A DNA stretch of 64,000 nt from Mediterranea sp. An20 (GCF_002160055.1 NZ_NFJV01000002.1:172800-236799); one strand, 5' to 3'; shown: positions 51,893-61,653, numbered from the stretch's first letter. Notes: a model not told the origin generated them from the letters alone. Translations and numbers: made by a program.

Positions 51893-51982
51893 TGTTTTTT
51901 CTTTATTAAATTGTTATCGTTACTACGCAACATACCAGGCTTTCTCTGTTGTTCCTGACAGCGATTGCGCGAAAGCGGTTGC

Positions 51983-52014
51983 AAAGGAACGAATTATTTG
52001 CCAGATACACAAAT
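51983..52014 (-). promoter_or_regulatory. Promoter of rplS
   Basis: On the minus strand, -33 TTTG (52011-52014), 20-bp spacer, -7 TTCCTTTG (51983-51990; one base off TAnnTTTG). 90-nt leader to the ATG. Confidence 0.6.
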
Positions 52015-52182
52015 AATTTGTGCTCATTTTCTATTATATTTTGTGCGTCATCGTCTGTTGTGTTTACTTGGGAGCTTAGGCATGCGGAGGGCAGCCTCAA
52101 TGAGTCTTCTTTTTTCCTATGGTCCAGTTGCGCAGAAACGGTTGTGGGGCATTCGGTGTGGAGAGAGCTGCAGGCAAGGCGT

Positions 52183-52270
52183 GCTTAGCCCTTTGCTTGC
52201 CCTCTGTTTGCTCTTTGCTTCCTCTATATAAGAAGCGTGCTTCCAAGCTCTTTGCTTCCGGCTTCATATA
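52183..52270 (-). repeat. Degenerate 22-bp intergenic repeat array (copy 6)
   Basis: GCTTGCCCTC at 52195, GCTTCCTCTA at 52217, GCTTCCAAGC at 52239 and GCTTCATATA at 52261, exactly 22 bp apart. TATAAGAAGC also occurs on the plus strand at 52227. Confidence 0.65.
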
Positions 52271-52413
52271 TATACGCACTATGCGGGTGAGGGCTTGGCA
52301 TTCCGGCGCCTGGGTTTAGCTGTACTGTCCGGAGATATTGTCAAGCGGGCTGTTTATATGCGTGCGTCAAAATTTAATTCGCGCAGTGAAGTCGTTTTGT
52401 GCTATTTTATAGT

Positions 52414-52421
52414 TATCTTTG
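52414..52421 (+). promoter_or_regulatory. -7 element (TATCTTTG) for the 5'-nucleotidase operon
   Basis: Exact match, 26 bp upstream of the ATG at 52448. It excludes the upstream frame extension to 52295. Confidence 0.6.
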
Positions 52422-52447
52422 TCCGATTTTTGAAATATCTGAAGAGT

Positions 52448-53224
52448 ATGATAAACAAACGGATGAGCCCGAAATGGTTGTCGGGTATGGTTTGGGGGGT
52501 GGTTCTGCTGTTGGCCTCGTGCCGGACGGACTTCGCTGTCGTGAAAGTGGAAGGTGACCGGGTGGCTATGGATAGTACGTGGGATAATTACACCAACCAG
52601 CAGGCTATATCTCTGTTGGCCCCTTATAAGATGAAAGTAGACAGTGCCATGTCGAGTGTGTTGGGAATGGCTGCTATATCCATGGATCGGGAGCGCCCGG
52701 AGAGCTTGCTCTCCAATCTGGTTGCCGATGTGTTGCGTGAGGCGGCAACCGATGTGTTGGGCAAGCCGGCCGATATGGGGCTTGTGAACATAGGGGGTAT
52801 CCGTAGTTCATTGACGCAAGGTCCTATCACGATGGAAGATGCTTATGAGATTTTGCCTTTCGAGAATGCGCTGTGTGTGTTGAAACTGAAGGGAAATGTG
52901 ATGAGGGAGTTGCTCGAAAATATTGCAGCCCGTATGGGGGAAGGAGTGAGTGGAGTTCATCTTGACATATCGCGCGAGGGCAAACTGCTGGATGCCAGAG
53001 TGGGCGGCTTGCCTTTGGAGGACGACAGAGAATACACCGTGGCTACTTTGGACTATCTGGCAGAGGGCAATGACGGTATGCATGCTTTGCCTAAAGCCGT
53101 GAGCAGGACTTGTCCACCGGGGCAGACATTGCGTTTGCTGTTTATCCGTTATGTAGAACAGCAGGCCAAGGCCGGCCGCAAGGTAACTTCCCGCTTGGAA
53201 GGGCGCGTGACGGTGAAAGAATAA
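52448..53224 (+). CDS. Lipoprotein with the 5'-nucleotidase C-terminal domain
   Basis: A 258-residue lipoprotein (lipobox LLASC near residue 25). The rest is the substrate-binding C-terminal domain of UshA-type 5'-nucleotidases: SLLSNLVADVLREAATDVLG, GLVNIGGIRSSLTQGPITME, DAYEILPFENALCVLKLKG, and VATLDYLAEGNDGM. The metal-binding catalytic domain is missing here but is encoded by the next gene. First gene of an operon with the metallophosphatase and the two GH3 fusions (gap 47 bp). Confidence 0.9.
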   Translation: MINKRMSPKWLSGMVWGVVLLLASCRTDFAVVKVEGDRVAMDSTWDNYTNQQAISLLAPYKMKVDSAMSSVLGMAAISMDRERPESLLSNLVADVLREAATDVLGKPADMGLVNIGGIRSSLTQGPITMEDAYEILPFENALCVLKLKGNVMRELLENIAARMGEGVSGVHLDISREGKLLDARVGGLPLEDDREYTVATLDYLAEGNDGMHALPKAVSRTCPPGQTLRLLFIRYVEQQAKAGRKVTSRLEGRVTVKE

Positions 53225-53271
53225 TGGACTACAAGGAAACGTACAGAACTAACAGAATGAGATAGAAGGTG

Positions 53272-54123
53272 ATGAAGAAGAAATTGTTATCATTCGGATT
53301 GGTATTGGCTTTGATGTGCCCGGTTGCCGCACAGCAGTCTGTCGGACTGAATATCCTGCAGACCAGTGATACACATAGCCGTATTGAGCCTATCAGCCCC
53401 CATGCTGCCGACCAGTCTGCCGGCAAGGGAGGAGTGCTGCGTAGAGTTGCGTTTGTGGAGCACTATCGGGCAGAGCATCCCGGTGTGTTGCTGTTTGATT
53501 GTGGTGATATTTCGCAGGGTACACCTTATTATAATATGTTTAAGGGTGAGCTGGAGGTGAAGATGATGAACCTGATGAAGTATGATGCGATGACGATAGG
53601 CAACCATGAATTTGATTTCGGGCTGGAGAATATGGCACGGCTGTTCCGCCTGGCCTCTTTCCCGGTTGTGTGTGCCAACTATGATGTGTCAGGCACCGTA
53701 CTCGAAGGATTGGTGAAGCCTTATGTCGTGTTGCAGCGCGAAGGTCTGCGCATTGGTGTCTTTGGCCTTTCTCCCCGGTTGGAAGGACTGGTGCAGGCAT
53801 CCAATTGCCAGGGCGTAGTCTACCGGGACCCTATCGCTGCGGCGCGCGAGACGGTGGAGATTTTACGCGGCCGCGAACACTGCGATGTGGTAATCTGTCT
53901 GTCGCATTTGGGGATGCTGGGGGTAGCCTCGGAAGTGCCCGGCGATGAGGCGTTGGCTACCGGAACGAGCGGCATCGACGTGATTTTGGGTGGACATTCG
54001 CATACGTTTATGGAACATCCGGCCGTGTTGCTGAATGCCGAAGGGAGAGAGGTGCCGGTCATGCACACCGGTAAAAATGGAGTATATGTAGGAGAGTTGA
54101 AATTAATTTTGCAGAAAGAGTAA
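53272..54123 (+). CDS. Metallophosphatase (5'-nucleotidase N-terminal domain)
   Basis: A 283-residue secreted protein with signal MKKKLLSFGLVLALMCPVAA. All metal-site motifs of the calcineurin-like fold are present: ILQTSDTHSRIEP, LFDCGDISQGTP, IGNHEFDFG, VICLSHLG, GGHSHTF. It lacks the C-terminal specificity domain, supplied by the previous gene, so the pair is a split UshA with the order reversed. A GTG at 53269 is also in frame. Followed 16 bp later by the first GH3 fusion. Confidence 0.92.
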   Translation: MKKKLLSFGLVLALMCPVAAQQSVGLNILQTSDTHSRIEPISPHAADQSAGKGGVLRRVAFVEHYRAEHPGVLLFDCGDISQGTPYYNMFKGELEVKMMNLMKYDAMTIGNHEFDFGLENMARLFRLASFPVVCANYDVSGTVLEGLVKPYVVLQREGLRIGVFGLSPRLEGLVQASNCQGVVYRDPIAAARETVEILRGREHCDVVICLSHLGMLGVASEVPGDEALATGTSGIDVILGGHSHTFMEHPAVLLNAEGREVPVMHTGKNGVYVGELKLILQKE

Positions 54124-54139
54124 TTGAAAAGATAGAATT

Positions 54140-57100
54140 ATGAAAAAGAACACCTTGTTTTGGAGTTGTGTGGCAGTCTTGCTGATGATGGCGGGACATT
54201 TGCATGCACAGAACAAAGTACAGCCGCTTCTGACGACACCGGATGCGCGTTGTACGCAATGGGTCGACTCGGTGATGGCTGAGTTGAGCCTGCCGGAGAG
54301 AGCCGGTCAGCTGCTGATGGCTGCCGTCCCGGCTCAGATGGATAAAGTTACCAAGAAGCAGGTACGGGATCTGGCCAAGAAATACAAGATTGGCGGCCTG
54401 CTGTTTGCACAGGGGACGGCAGAAGAGCAGGTCATGCTCACTAATTTGGCCCAGAAGACTTCGAAAGTGCCTTTGTTGATTGGTTTCGATGGCGAATGGG
54501 GGCTGTCTATGCGCTTGAAGAATGTGCCGGATTTTCCGCGCAATGCAGCGCTGGGGTGCATCACCGACAATCAGATGATAGAGAATTATGGCCGTGAAGT
54601 GGCCCGCGAGCTGAAAGAATTGGGCGTGCATGTCAATTTCGCTCCGGTGGCCGATGTCAATACCAATCCGTTGAATCCGGTGATAAATGTCCGCTCGTTT
54701 GGCGAGGATCCTGTGTGGGTGGCCGAGAAGGTTGTGGCTTATGGCCGCGGCCTGGAGAGCGGAGGCGTATTGGCTGTGGTCAAACACTTTCCCGGACATG
54801 GTGATACCGATTTGGATTCACACCGTACTTTGCCTGTGCTGCGTCATGACAAGGAGCGTATGGACAGTGTCGAACTGTATCCTTTCCGTGAAGCGATACG
54901 TGCCGGTCTGGGTGGGGTAATGGTAGGGCATCTGCAAGCGCCCGCTTATGAGAAAAATGCCCATCTCCCTTCTTCTTTGTCGGCTGCGGTAATAACGGAC
55001 TTGCTGAAAGGCCAGATGGGATTCGGCGGACTGGTGTTCAGCGATGCCTTGGACATGCGTGGTGTGACGCGTGTGCCCGGTTATGTGGTGAAAGCCCTGA
55101 AAGCTGGCAATGATGTGCTTCTGGTGCAGTACGATGCCCCCAAAGCCTGGCTTGAAGTGATGGAGGCGATTAAGAGCGGAGAACTGACAGAGGAAGAAAT
55201 AAATGAGCGTTGCCGCAAGGTCCTGGAGTGTAAGTATCAGTTGGGGCTCCGCTCCAAGCCGGAGAAATTGCAGGTGAGCGGTGTAGGGTTCCGCATTCGC
55301 TCGGAGGAAGCCCGGAATCTGGCAGCTTCTTTGCGTAATAAGTCGGTGACCGTGCTGAACAATTATTTCAATATGTTGCCTTTGTCTACTGATGCAAAGG
55401 GCAGAGGCATCGCTGTGCTGAGTATGGGTGAGAAGACGGTTGATTCGACTTTTGTGGCTGCGATGCAGGGACATGGCGCTATTGACTGTTTCCGTTTGCC
55501 GTGGGATGCTTCGGAAGCCGCTAAAAAAGAAATGCAGCAGAAACTGAATGCGTATGGTCGTGTGGTGGTAAGCATTGCGGGTGTCAACTATGTCAGTGAT
55601 GCTGATGTGGATTTCCTGAAGAATCTGGAACTGCAAGCTCCTTTGGCTTATGTGTTCTTCACCCCCTATCGCCTGTTGCCTATCCTGACGCCTGCATTGG
55701 CTAAGGCTAATGCTGTGGTGCTGGCCCACTCGGCAGAAAATGATTTGCAGCAGCATGTGGCCGGGGTATTGTTTGGAGAAGAAGCCGCCAATGGGCGGTT
55801 GTCTATGAGCATCGGAAATCTTTTCCCGAAAGGAACCGGGTGCGACATGGTGCCGGGGACGAAGCCGGTGACGGCTATGCCTGATGATTACGGAATGAAG
55901 TCGTATGTGTTGCAAAGCATTGACGGCATCGTGCATAAGGGATTGGAAGCTGGCGCTTATCCTGGATGCCGTGTCTTGATATGGAAAGACGGAAATGCTG
56001 TTTACGACAAAAGCTATGGCTCTCATTCTGTCAAAGACTCCACTGCCGTACGAACCACCGATCTCTTCGATGTGGGAGCACTGACCAAAACTACCGCTAC
56101 GCTGTTGGCTGTAATGAAGTTGTATGATGAAGGCAAGCTGAAGCTTGACGATAAGGCTTCGTCTTATTTGTCGATATTACGTGGAACAAATAAACGGAAC
56201 ATCACCATCCGACAGCTGTTGATGCACGAGTCTGGTTTGCCTCCTTATATCCGTTTCTATATGGAAGCCATTGATCCTAATTCGGTGCACGGACCTTATG
56301 CCCAGAGCTGGAAAGATGAGTGGCATCAGACGCAGGTGAGCGAACACAGTTATTATTGTTCGAATTTCAAGTTCAAGCGGGGACTGATGACTGCCCAGCA
56401 GGACAAAACCCATACCTTGCATGTGGCAGAGGGTATGTGGTTGAATAATAGCTTTAAGAATACTATATTGAGAACTATAGCCCGTAGCAGTCTGGAGACT
56501 AACCGCTCTGTAGACAGTGACTTGGATTTTATTCTTTTGCAGCAGATAGTGGAGCACATCACGCAATTGCCTCTCGACCTTTATGTGGCAAAAGAATTTT
56601 ATGCTCCGATGGGTTTGCAGCGCACATTGTTCCGGCCGCTGGAGAAATTCCAGAAGTCAGAAATCATGCCTACTGCCTCTAATGACTTTTTGCGTAGACA
56701 GGACCTTTGCGGATATGTACACGATGAAGCGGCCGCTTTCTTGGGCGGAGTGGCCGGGCATGCCGGATTGTTTTCGACGGCTTCAGAAATAGCAGCTGTA
56801 TATCAAATGTTACTTGACGGGGGAACATGGAACGGTAAGCGTTTCCTCAGCGAGGAGACTTGTCGTTTGTTCACGACAGAAAAGTCGCTGGTCAGTCGTC
56901 GCGGTCTGGGATTTGATAAGCCGGATGTGTCCATAGTGAAGCGTAGTCCGTGTGCACCTTCTGCTCCAGAAGCAGTGTATGGGCACAGTAGTTTTACTGG
57001 GTGCTGTGTATGGACAGACCCCGGAAGCCGCACGGTGTATGTTTTCCTGAGTAACCGCCTGTGTCCGGACGTATGGAATACGAAATTAGGTGATATGGAT

Positions 57101-57163
57101 ATTATGACAGACATCCAGGAACTTATTTTCCAGAGTTTGAACCAGAAGAAGGAGAACTTGTGA
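54140..57163 (+). CDS. GH3-serine hydrolase fusion, with an inactive hydrolase domain
   Basis: A 1007-residue secreted protein (signal peptide to about residue 22). Residues about 35-380 form a GH3 domain of NagZ type: KHFPGHGDTDLDSH (histidine/aspartate dyad) and the nucleophile Asp in GLVFSDALDMRG. After a GH3 C-terminal-like domain comes a class C beta-lactamase-like domain from about 595. There the SxxK motif reads ALTK (A647), the expected YSx reads DSD, and the HTG motif reads HSS (near 948), so this domain should not hydrolyse. Family members may trim peptidoglycan or glycopeptide; role unproven. Its stop overlaps the next gene (TGATG). Confidence 0.88.
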   Translation: MKKNTLFWSCVAVLLMMAGHLHAQNKVQPLLTTPDARCTQWVDSVMAELSLPERAGQLLMAAVPAQMDKVTKKQVRDLAKKYKIGGLLFAQGTAEEQVMLTNLAQKTSKVPLLIGFDGEWGLSMRLKNVPDFPRNAALGCITDNQMIENYGREVARELKELGVHVNFAPVADVNTNPLNPVINVRSFGEDPVWVAEKVVAYGRGLESGGVLAVVKHFPGHGDTDLDSHRTLPVLRHDKERMDSVELYPFREAIRAGLGGVMVGHLQAPAYEKNAHLPSSLSAAVITDLLKGQMGFGGLVFSDALDMRGVTRVPGYVVKALKAGNDVLLVQYDAPKAWLEVMEAIKSGELTEEEINERCRKVLECKYQLGLRSKPEKLQVSGVGFRIRSEEARNLAASLRNKSVTVLNNYFNMLPLSTDAKGRGIAVLSMGEKTVDSTFVAAMQGHGAIDCFRLPWDASEAAKKEMQQKLNAYGRVVVSIAGVNYVSDADVDFLKNLELQAPLAYVFFTPYRLLPILTPALAKANAVVLAHSAENDLQQHVAGVLFGEEAANGRLSMSIGNLFPKGTGCDMVPGTKPVTAMPDDYGMKSYVLQSIDGIVHKGLEAGAYPGCRVLIWKDGNAVYDKSYGSHSVKDSTAVRTTDLFDVGALTKTTATLLAVMKLYDEGKLKLDDKASSYLSILRGTNKRNITIRQLLMHESGLPPYIRFYMEAIDPNSVHGPYAQSWKDEWHQTQVSEHSYYCSNFKFKRGLMTAQQDKTHTLHVAEGMWLNNSFKNTILRTIARSSLETNRSVDSDLDFILLQQIVEHITQLPLDLYVAKEFYAPMGLQRTLFRPLEKFQKSEIMPTASNDFLRRQDLCGYVHDEAAAFLGGVAGHAGLFSTASEIAAVYQMLLDGGTWNGKRFLSEETCRLFTTEKSLVSRRGLGFDKPDVSIVKRSPCAPSAPEAVYGHSSFTGCCVWTDPGSRTVYVFLSNRLCPDVWNTKLGDMDIMTDIQELIFQSLNQKKENL

Positions 57164-60100
57164 TGCTGTGGGGTATAAGACTTCTTAGAAAGGTATGGGC
57201 ATGGATATTGATAGGTGGAGGGCTCTGTGGATCGGCTGTTGCCCAATGCCGTTTCATGCCCATCGATTCCCTGCCCTTGCCTTTAGAACAGCCGGCATTG
57301 GTGTATTCGTTGCAGGATAATCAGCCTTGTCGGCAATGGGTGGATTCTGTGATGGGGCGGATGAGCTTGAAGGAGCGCATCGGGCAACTTTTTATCTATA
57401 CCATCGCTCCGCAGACTAATGCGCCGAACAAAGCATTGCTGCGTAAGGTGGTGCAGGAATATAAGGTGGGCGGACTGCTCTTTTCTGGCGGCCAGATTGA
57501 AAATCAGGTACAACTGACCAATGAGGCGCAGCAAATGGCCAAAGTACCGTTGCTGATTACTTTCGATGGTGAATGGGGATTGGCTATGCGCCTGAAAGGA
57601 ACGGCTGCTTTCCCCCGTAATATGGTGCTGGGGTGCATCCGCAATGATAGTCTCATCTATGAATATGGGCGTGAGGTCGCACGTCAGTGCCGTGAGATAG
57701 GTGTGCAAGTCAATTTTGCTCCGGTAGCCGATGTGAATATCAATCCGGACAATCCGGTGATTAATACCCGCTCCTTTGGTGAGAACCCCGATGAGGTGGC
57801 ACGCAAAGTAGTGGCGTATAGCCGCGGATTGGAGTCGGGCAAGGTTCTTTCTGTCAGTAAGCATTTTCCCGGACATGGTGATACCAATGTAGACTCTCAT
57901 AAAGCTTTGCCATTGTTGAACTTTACTAAAGAACGCTTGGACAGTGTTGAATTGGTTCCTTTCCGCCGGGCTGTGCGTTCGGGATTGGGGGGAATTATGG
58001 TCGGACATTTGGAGGTTCCCTGCATAGAGTCGCAAAAAGGAGTGCCGGCTTCGCTTTCCAAGCAGGTCGTAACGGGACTTCTAACGGAGGAGCTGGGCTT
58101 TAAAGGACTGGTGTTTACCGATGCACTTGCTATGCGCGGGGTGTCGAATCATGGGAATGTGTGTCTGAAGGCTCTACTGGCAGGCAATGATTTGTTACTT
58201 GTTCCCCGTAGTCTGTCGGGAGAGCTGGATGCCGTGCTGGCGGCTGTGCGCAAGGGAGAGTTGCCGGAGGAGGAGATTGACAGAAAGTGCCGCAAGGTGC
58301 TTACTTTTAAGTATGCGCTGGGATTGACGCGGAGACCGCATGTACGCCTTTCGGGTTTGGAACAACGGTTGAACACACCTTATACGAACGACTTGCTCCG
58401 GCAGTTGAAGTGTTCAGCCATTACAGTAGTTGGCAATGAAGACAGTCATCTGTTGCCTTTAGGTACTATATCCGGACAAGTTGCGGTGTTGCAGGTAGGC
58501 GATCCGGCTGTGTCTGCCCCGTTCATGGAGGAGCTTTCGTGTACCGTAACTCCTGTTCCATTCCGGTTGACGAAAGGGATGTCGGCAACTGAGATGCAGG
58601 CTTTGCAGAAGGAACTCGCCGGATATAGCCGCTTATTGGTTTGTGTGACCGACCGGCATTTGGCCGACTACCGCACGTTCTTTACCCGCTATTTGCCCGA
58701 AGTACCTGCGGTATATGTCTTGTTTGTATCCGGAATGCAAGTTCCCCGTCGTTTAGGACCGGCACCGGATGTATTGGTATTGGCTCATGCAGCCGATGAG
58801 GTGATACAACGACGTACAGCTGCCATCCTGACAGGCAAGGCGGGAGCCGACGGGCGTTTGTCTTCGGCTGTAGGCGATTGGTTTCCTGCGGGGGCAGGTG
58901 TTTCTATAAAGGCGCCGGCTGAACCTTATTATTCTTTAGAGGAAAATGGTGTGGATGCGGCTCGTTTATCGGTTGTAGATGACATTGCCGAAGAGGGAAT
59001 AGAACAAAGAGCCTATCCGGGATGCCAGATTGTGGTGCTGAAGGACGGCCACGAGATATACGACAAGGCTTTTGGAACTCACTGTGGAGGAACTGGAGCA
59101 GACCGAGACACTACTCGTGTGTCGGTGACGGATGTATATGACATTGCGTCATTGACCAAGACCAGTGCTACGCTGCTGGCTGTGATGAAGCTTTACGACA
59201 AAGGGAAGCTTAGCCTTACCGACCGCGTGTCCGACTATCTGCCTTATCTGTTGGATACAGACAAAAGAGATATTACCGTGCGTCAGTTGTTGCTGCATGA
59301 GTCGGGCTTGCCTGCCACCATCCTTTTCTATCAGAAAGCCATTGATGAAGACAGTTACGAAGGACCACTTTTCCGCGGGAAGGCTGATTCTCTGCATACG
59401 GTTCAGATAGGTGCCCGTACTTGGGCTAACCCTGATTTCGGTTTCTTGGCCGGGCTTTCTTCGCCTGTGCCTACTGATTCGTGTACGTGGCAGTTGGCAG
59501 ACAGTTTGTGGCTGAATCCTTCTTTCAAGCAGATTTATTTGCAACAGATTATTGATGCGCCCTTGTTGAGCCGGCGTTATCGTTACAGTTGCGTGGGCTT
59601 TATCCTTTTGCAGCAGCTGGTGGAAGAACGGGCTGGTATGCCGATGGATCAGTTTCTGGAACAGGAGTTTTATCGGCCTATGGGTCTGACGCATACTTGC
59701 TTCCGTCCGTTGCAACATCTGCCCCGCCGTACCGTTGTGCCTTCGTCTGTAGATGCATTTTTGCGGAAAGACACGTTACAAGGGTTTGTACACGACGAGT
59801 CTGCGGCTTTCCAAGGAGGAGTGTCCGGCAATGCCGGGCTTTTTTCCAATGCTCGCGAGCAGGCTTTGATTTATCAGATGTTGTTGAATGGCGGGGTGTT
59901 GGATGGCCGTCGTTACCTTAGTGCGGAAACCTGCCGTTTGTTCACTACGACGCTTTCGCGTATCAGTCGCCGTGGTCTGGGATTTGATAAGCCCGATAAG
60001 CGTAATCCGCGCATTAGCCCTTGTTGTGAGGAGGCTCCTTCTTCGGTGTATGGGCATACAGGTTTCACGGGTACTTGTGCCTGGGTGGACCCGGACAACC

Positions 60101-60219
60101 GTCTGGTGTATGTCTTCCTTTCCAACCGTGTCTTTCCCGACAGTTGGAACAATAAGTTGTCGCGTCTTGACATCCGCACCCGCATTCAACAAGCTATTTA
60201 TAAAGCTTTGAAGAAATAA
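57163..60219 (+). CDS. GH3-serine hydrolase fusion, motifs intact
   Basis: A 1018-residue paralogue of the previous protein. GH3 part: SKHFPGHGDTNVDSHKALPL and LVFTDALAMRGV. Hydrolase part: YDIASLTKTSATLLAVMK with nucleophile S663 (SLTK), YSC as second motif in RRYRYSCVGFILLQQ, and VYGHTGFTG as the third. Probably hydrolyses an amide or ester on a cell-wall or glycan substrate after or before removing a GlcNAc-type sugar, but the substrate cannot be read from sequence. The ATG at 57163 overlaps the upstream stop by one base; a GTG at 57160 is also possible. Confidence 0.9.
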   Translation: MLWGIRLLRKVWAWILIGGGLCGSAVAQCRFMPIDSLPLPLEQPALVYSLQDNQPCRQWVDSVMGRMSLKERIGQLFIYTIAPQTNAPNKALLRKVVQEYKVGGLLFSGGQIENQVQLTNEAQQMAKVPLLITFDGEWGLAMRLKGTAAFPRNMVLGCIRNDSLIYEYGREVARQCREIGVQVNFAPVADVNINPDNPVINTRSFGENPDEVARKVVAYSRGLESGKVLSVSKHFPGHGDTNVDSHKALPLLNFTKERLDSVELVPFRRAVRSGLGGIMVGHLEVPCIESQKGVPASLSKQVVTGLLTEELGFKGLVFTDALAMRGVSNHGNVCLKALLAGNDLLLVPRSLSGELDAVLAAVRKGELPEEEIDRKCRKVLTFKYALGLTRRPHVRLSGLEQRLNTPYTNDLLRQLKCSAITVVGNEDSHLLPLGTISGQVAVLQVGDPAVSAPFMEELSCTVTPVPFRLTKGMSATEMQALQKELAGYSRLLVCVTDRHLADYRTFFTRYLPEVPAVYVLFVSGMQVPRRLGPAPDVLVLAHAADEVIQRRTAAILTGKAGADGRLSSAVGDWFPAGAGVSIKAPAEPYYSLEENGVDAARLSVVDDIAEEGIEQRAYPGCQIVVLKDGHEIYDKAFGTHCGGTGADRDTTRVSVTDVYDIASLTKTSATLLAVMKLYDKGKLSLTDRVSDYLPYLLDTDKRDITVRQLLLHESGLPATILFYQKAIDEDSYEGPLFRGKADSLHTVQIGARTWANPDFGFLAGLSSPVPTDSCTWQLADSLWLNPSFKQIYLQQIIDAPLLSRRYRYSCVGFILLQQLVEERAGMPMDQFLEQEFYRPMGLTHTCFRPLQHLPRRTVVPSSVDAFLRKDTLQGFVHDESAAFQGGVSGNAGLFSNAREQALIYQMLLNGGVLDGRRYLSAETCRLFTTTLSRISRRGLGFDKPDKRNPRISPCCEEAPSSVYGHTGFTGTCAWVDPDNRLVYVFLSNRVFPDSWNNKLSRLDIRTRIQQAIYKALKK

Positions 60220-60257
60220 GAAACGGATTTTGGAACCGTATCGACAAGTACATAAAA

Positions 60258-60310
60258 ACCGGCAGGTGAGCAACGGAATAATTTCCCAATCGTCCGTTTC
60301 ACCTGTCGGT
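60258..60310. terminator. Hairpin after the GH3 pair
   Basis: ACCGGCAGGTGA (60258-60269) pairs with TCACCTGTCGGT (60299-60310), one G.T pair; the T-run is poor. Confidence 0.5.
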
Positions 60311-60344
60311 CACGTATATGAACAGTGGTACATCAGTGTTGTAA

Positions 60345-60974
60345 TCAGAACGAGATGCCTATACGCAAGCCTGCGTTGTTCATGCCGTTGATGTCATACG
60401 TCAGCACCTTGCCCTGGTTGGTGCCATAGTCGTAGTAGGCGGCTATGTGCAGTCCGGGACCGTAAGCCCAAGGGAAGATATGGAGGCCTATTTCTGGTGA
60501 TACATAGAATCCCCACGTCTTGTCTCTGTCTTCAAAGACGTTGAAGTCCGAAGTCAGTTTGGCATACTGGGCACCTGCTTTTATGGCAATGTATGGCTGG
60601 AAGTCTCCTCCGCGGTTCCATGCATATCGTCCGGCCACGCCGAAAGGCAGGCGGAAGGCAGTGTGCTGCTGGTCAGTGCTCAGGCTTTCAGAAGGGCTGA
60701 GCGAAAGTACCGTGCGCGGTATGTATTCGTGGTTGCTGTGCCAGTTCATAAAAAGGCCCACTCCCCAGTGCTTGTTCAGATAATAGCCGCCTTCTGCGTT
60801 TACTCCCCAGCCGCTGGAGCCTCCGGCAAAAGCTTTGCCTGTCGGAAAATTGTATTGCCAGTCTACATTGGCATATCCGTTATCTGTCATCTGTGCCTTG
60901 GCTGGCAGAGTCATTGCCAGCAGGAGGGCGGTTATCATACAGATGCTTTTCCATCGATTTTTTCTTGTTTTCAT
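60345..60974 (-). CDS. Small outer-membrane beta-barrel protein
   Basis: A 209-residue protein with a signal (about 1-28, ending PAKAQ) and alternating amphipathic strands: GWGVNAEGGYYLNKHWGVGL, FRLPFGVAGRYAWN, FQPYIAIKAGAQYAKLTS, YVSPEIGLHIFPW, and C-terminal aromatic NAGLRIGISF, the usual barrel end signal. An eight-strand OmpX/OmpA-like barrel is likely. Function unknown. It is 34 bp downstream of the DUF4136 gene. Confidence 0.82.
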   Translation of the reverse strand: MKTRKNRWKSICMITALLLAMTLPAKAQMTDNGYANVDWQYNFPTGKAFAGGSSGWGVNAEGGYYLNKHWGVGLFMNWHSNHEYIPRTVLSLSPSESLSTDQQHTAFRLPFGVAGRYAWNRGGDFQPYIAIKAGAQYAKLTSDFNVFEDRDKTWGFYVSPEIGLHIFPWAYGPGLHIAAYYDYGTNQGKVLTYDINGMNNAGLRIGISF

Positions 60975-61008
60975 ACTACATTACAGTTTTAGGTTTAGGA
61001 TATAGAGG

Positions 61009-61653
61009 TTATGGTTGGCAGGTCAGATAAGGTGACTGGGCAAAAGCCTCGTTCACGGCATCTGTGGCTATTTGTGTATTCAGCCTTGTGCTGCTGCTTA
61101 ATGCACCACTCATGCACGTGTTCCATACCACCGGCAGTCCTTTGTCTTCGCCTTGCGGAGCTGTCAGGTTGACCAGTTCGGCCAAGTAGGTGCCTGTGTT
61201 GTAGGAATAGCTGACGACGAACGGATAATACCATCCTCCCCACATTCCCCAATAGTCCGGGCCCCAATACCAGGGATAGTCCCAGCCCCAGCCTCCCCAG
61301 CCGATGGCGGTGAAGTGGTAGCTGTTTTCCACGTAACTCACTTGCAGCCCTAAGCTTGCCTGATTGCGTTGGCTGGTGCGCTTGAATCCGCGGCTTTCCA
61401 TGTTGTCTGCCCAGCTTTGCAGGATTTCCTGTGCTTGTTGGCCAGTGGCATATTCGGGTTGTTCCGAGTTGCCGATGAGCAAGATACTGTCCGGCAAGTA
61501 ATAAGTGGACAGGTTGCCGAAATTCGTTTGCGGGTCATGGTTGGTATAGACCACATACCGCCCGTCCAGTTCATCCAAATCGGCTTGCTTTTCGCAGGCG
61601 GTCAGTGTAAATGCCGCCAGCAGGATGGGAATTAGTTTTTTCATACGTTTCAT
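61009..61653 (-). CDS. DUF4136-family lipoprotein
   Basis: A 214-residue lipoprotein, lipobox LTAC near residue 20. The DUF4136 order is visible: a strand DGRYVVYTNHDPQTNFGNLS, TYYLPDS, a helix with QEILQSWADNMESRGFKRTS, then VSYVENSYHFTAIG, and a very aromatic loop (WGGWGWDYPWYWGPDYWGMW). An ATG at 61644 is an alternative start. Co-transcribed with the downstream barrel protein. Confidence 0.82.
   Translation of the reverse strand: MKRMKKLIPILLAAFTLTACEKQADLDELDGRYVVYTNHDPQTNFGNLSTYYLPDSILLIGNSEQPEYATGQQAQEILQSWADNMESRGFKRTSQRNQASLGLQVSYVENSYHFTAIGWGGWGWDYPWYWGPDYWGMWGGWYYPFVVSYSYNTGTYLAELVNLTAPQGEDKGLPVVWNTCMSGALSSSTRLNTQIATDAVNEAFAQSPYLTCQP

Larger units (their letters stand above)
51893..52447. 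other. 555-bp divergent intergenic region
   Basis: It holds the rplS promoter, a 22-bp repeat array (52183-52270) and the -7 box at 52414 for the plus-strand gene. Several short frames exist here but none looks like protein. Confidence 0.5.
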
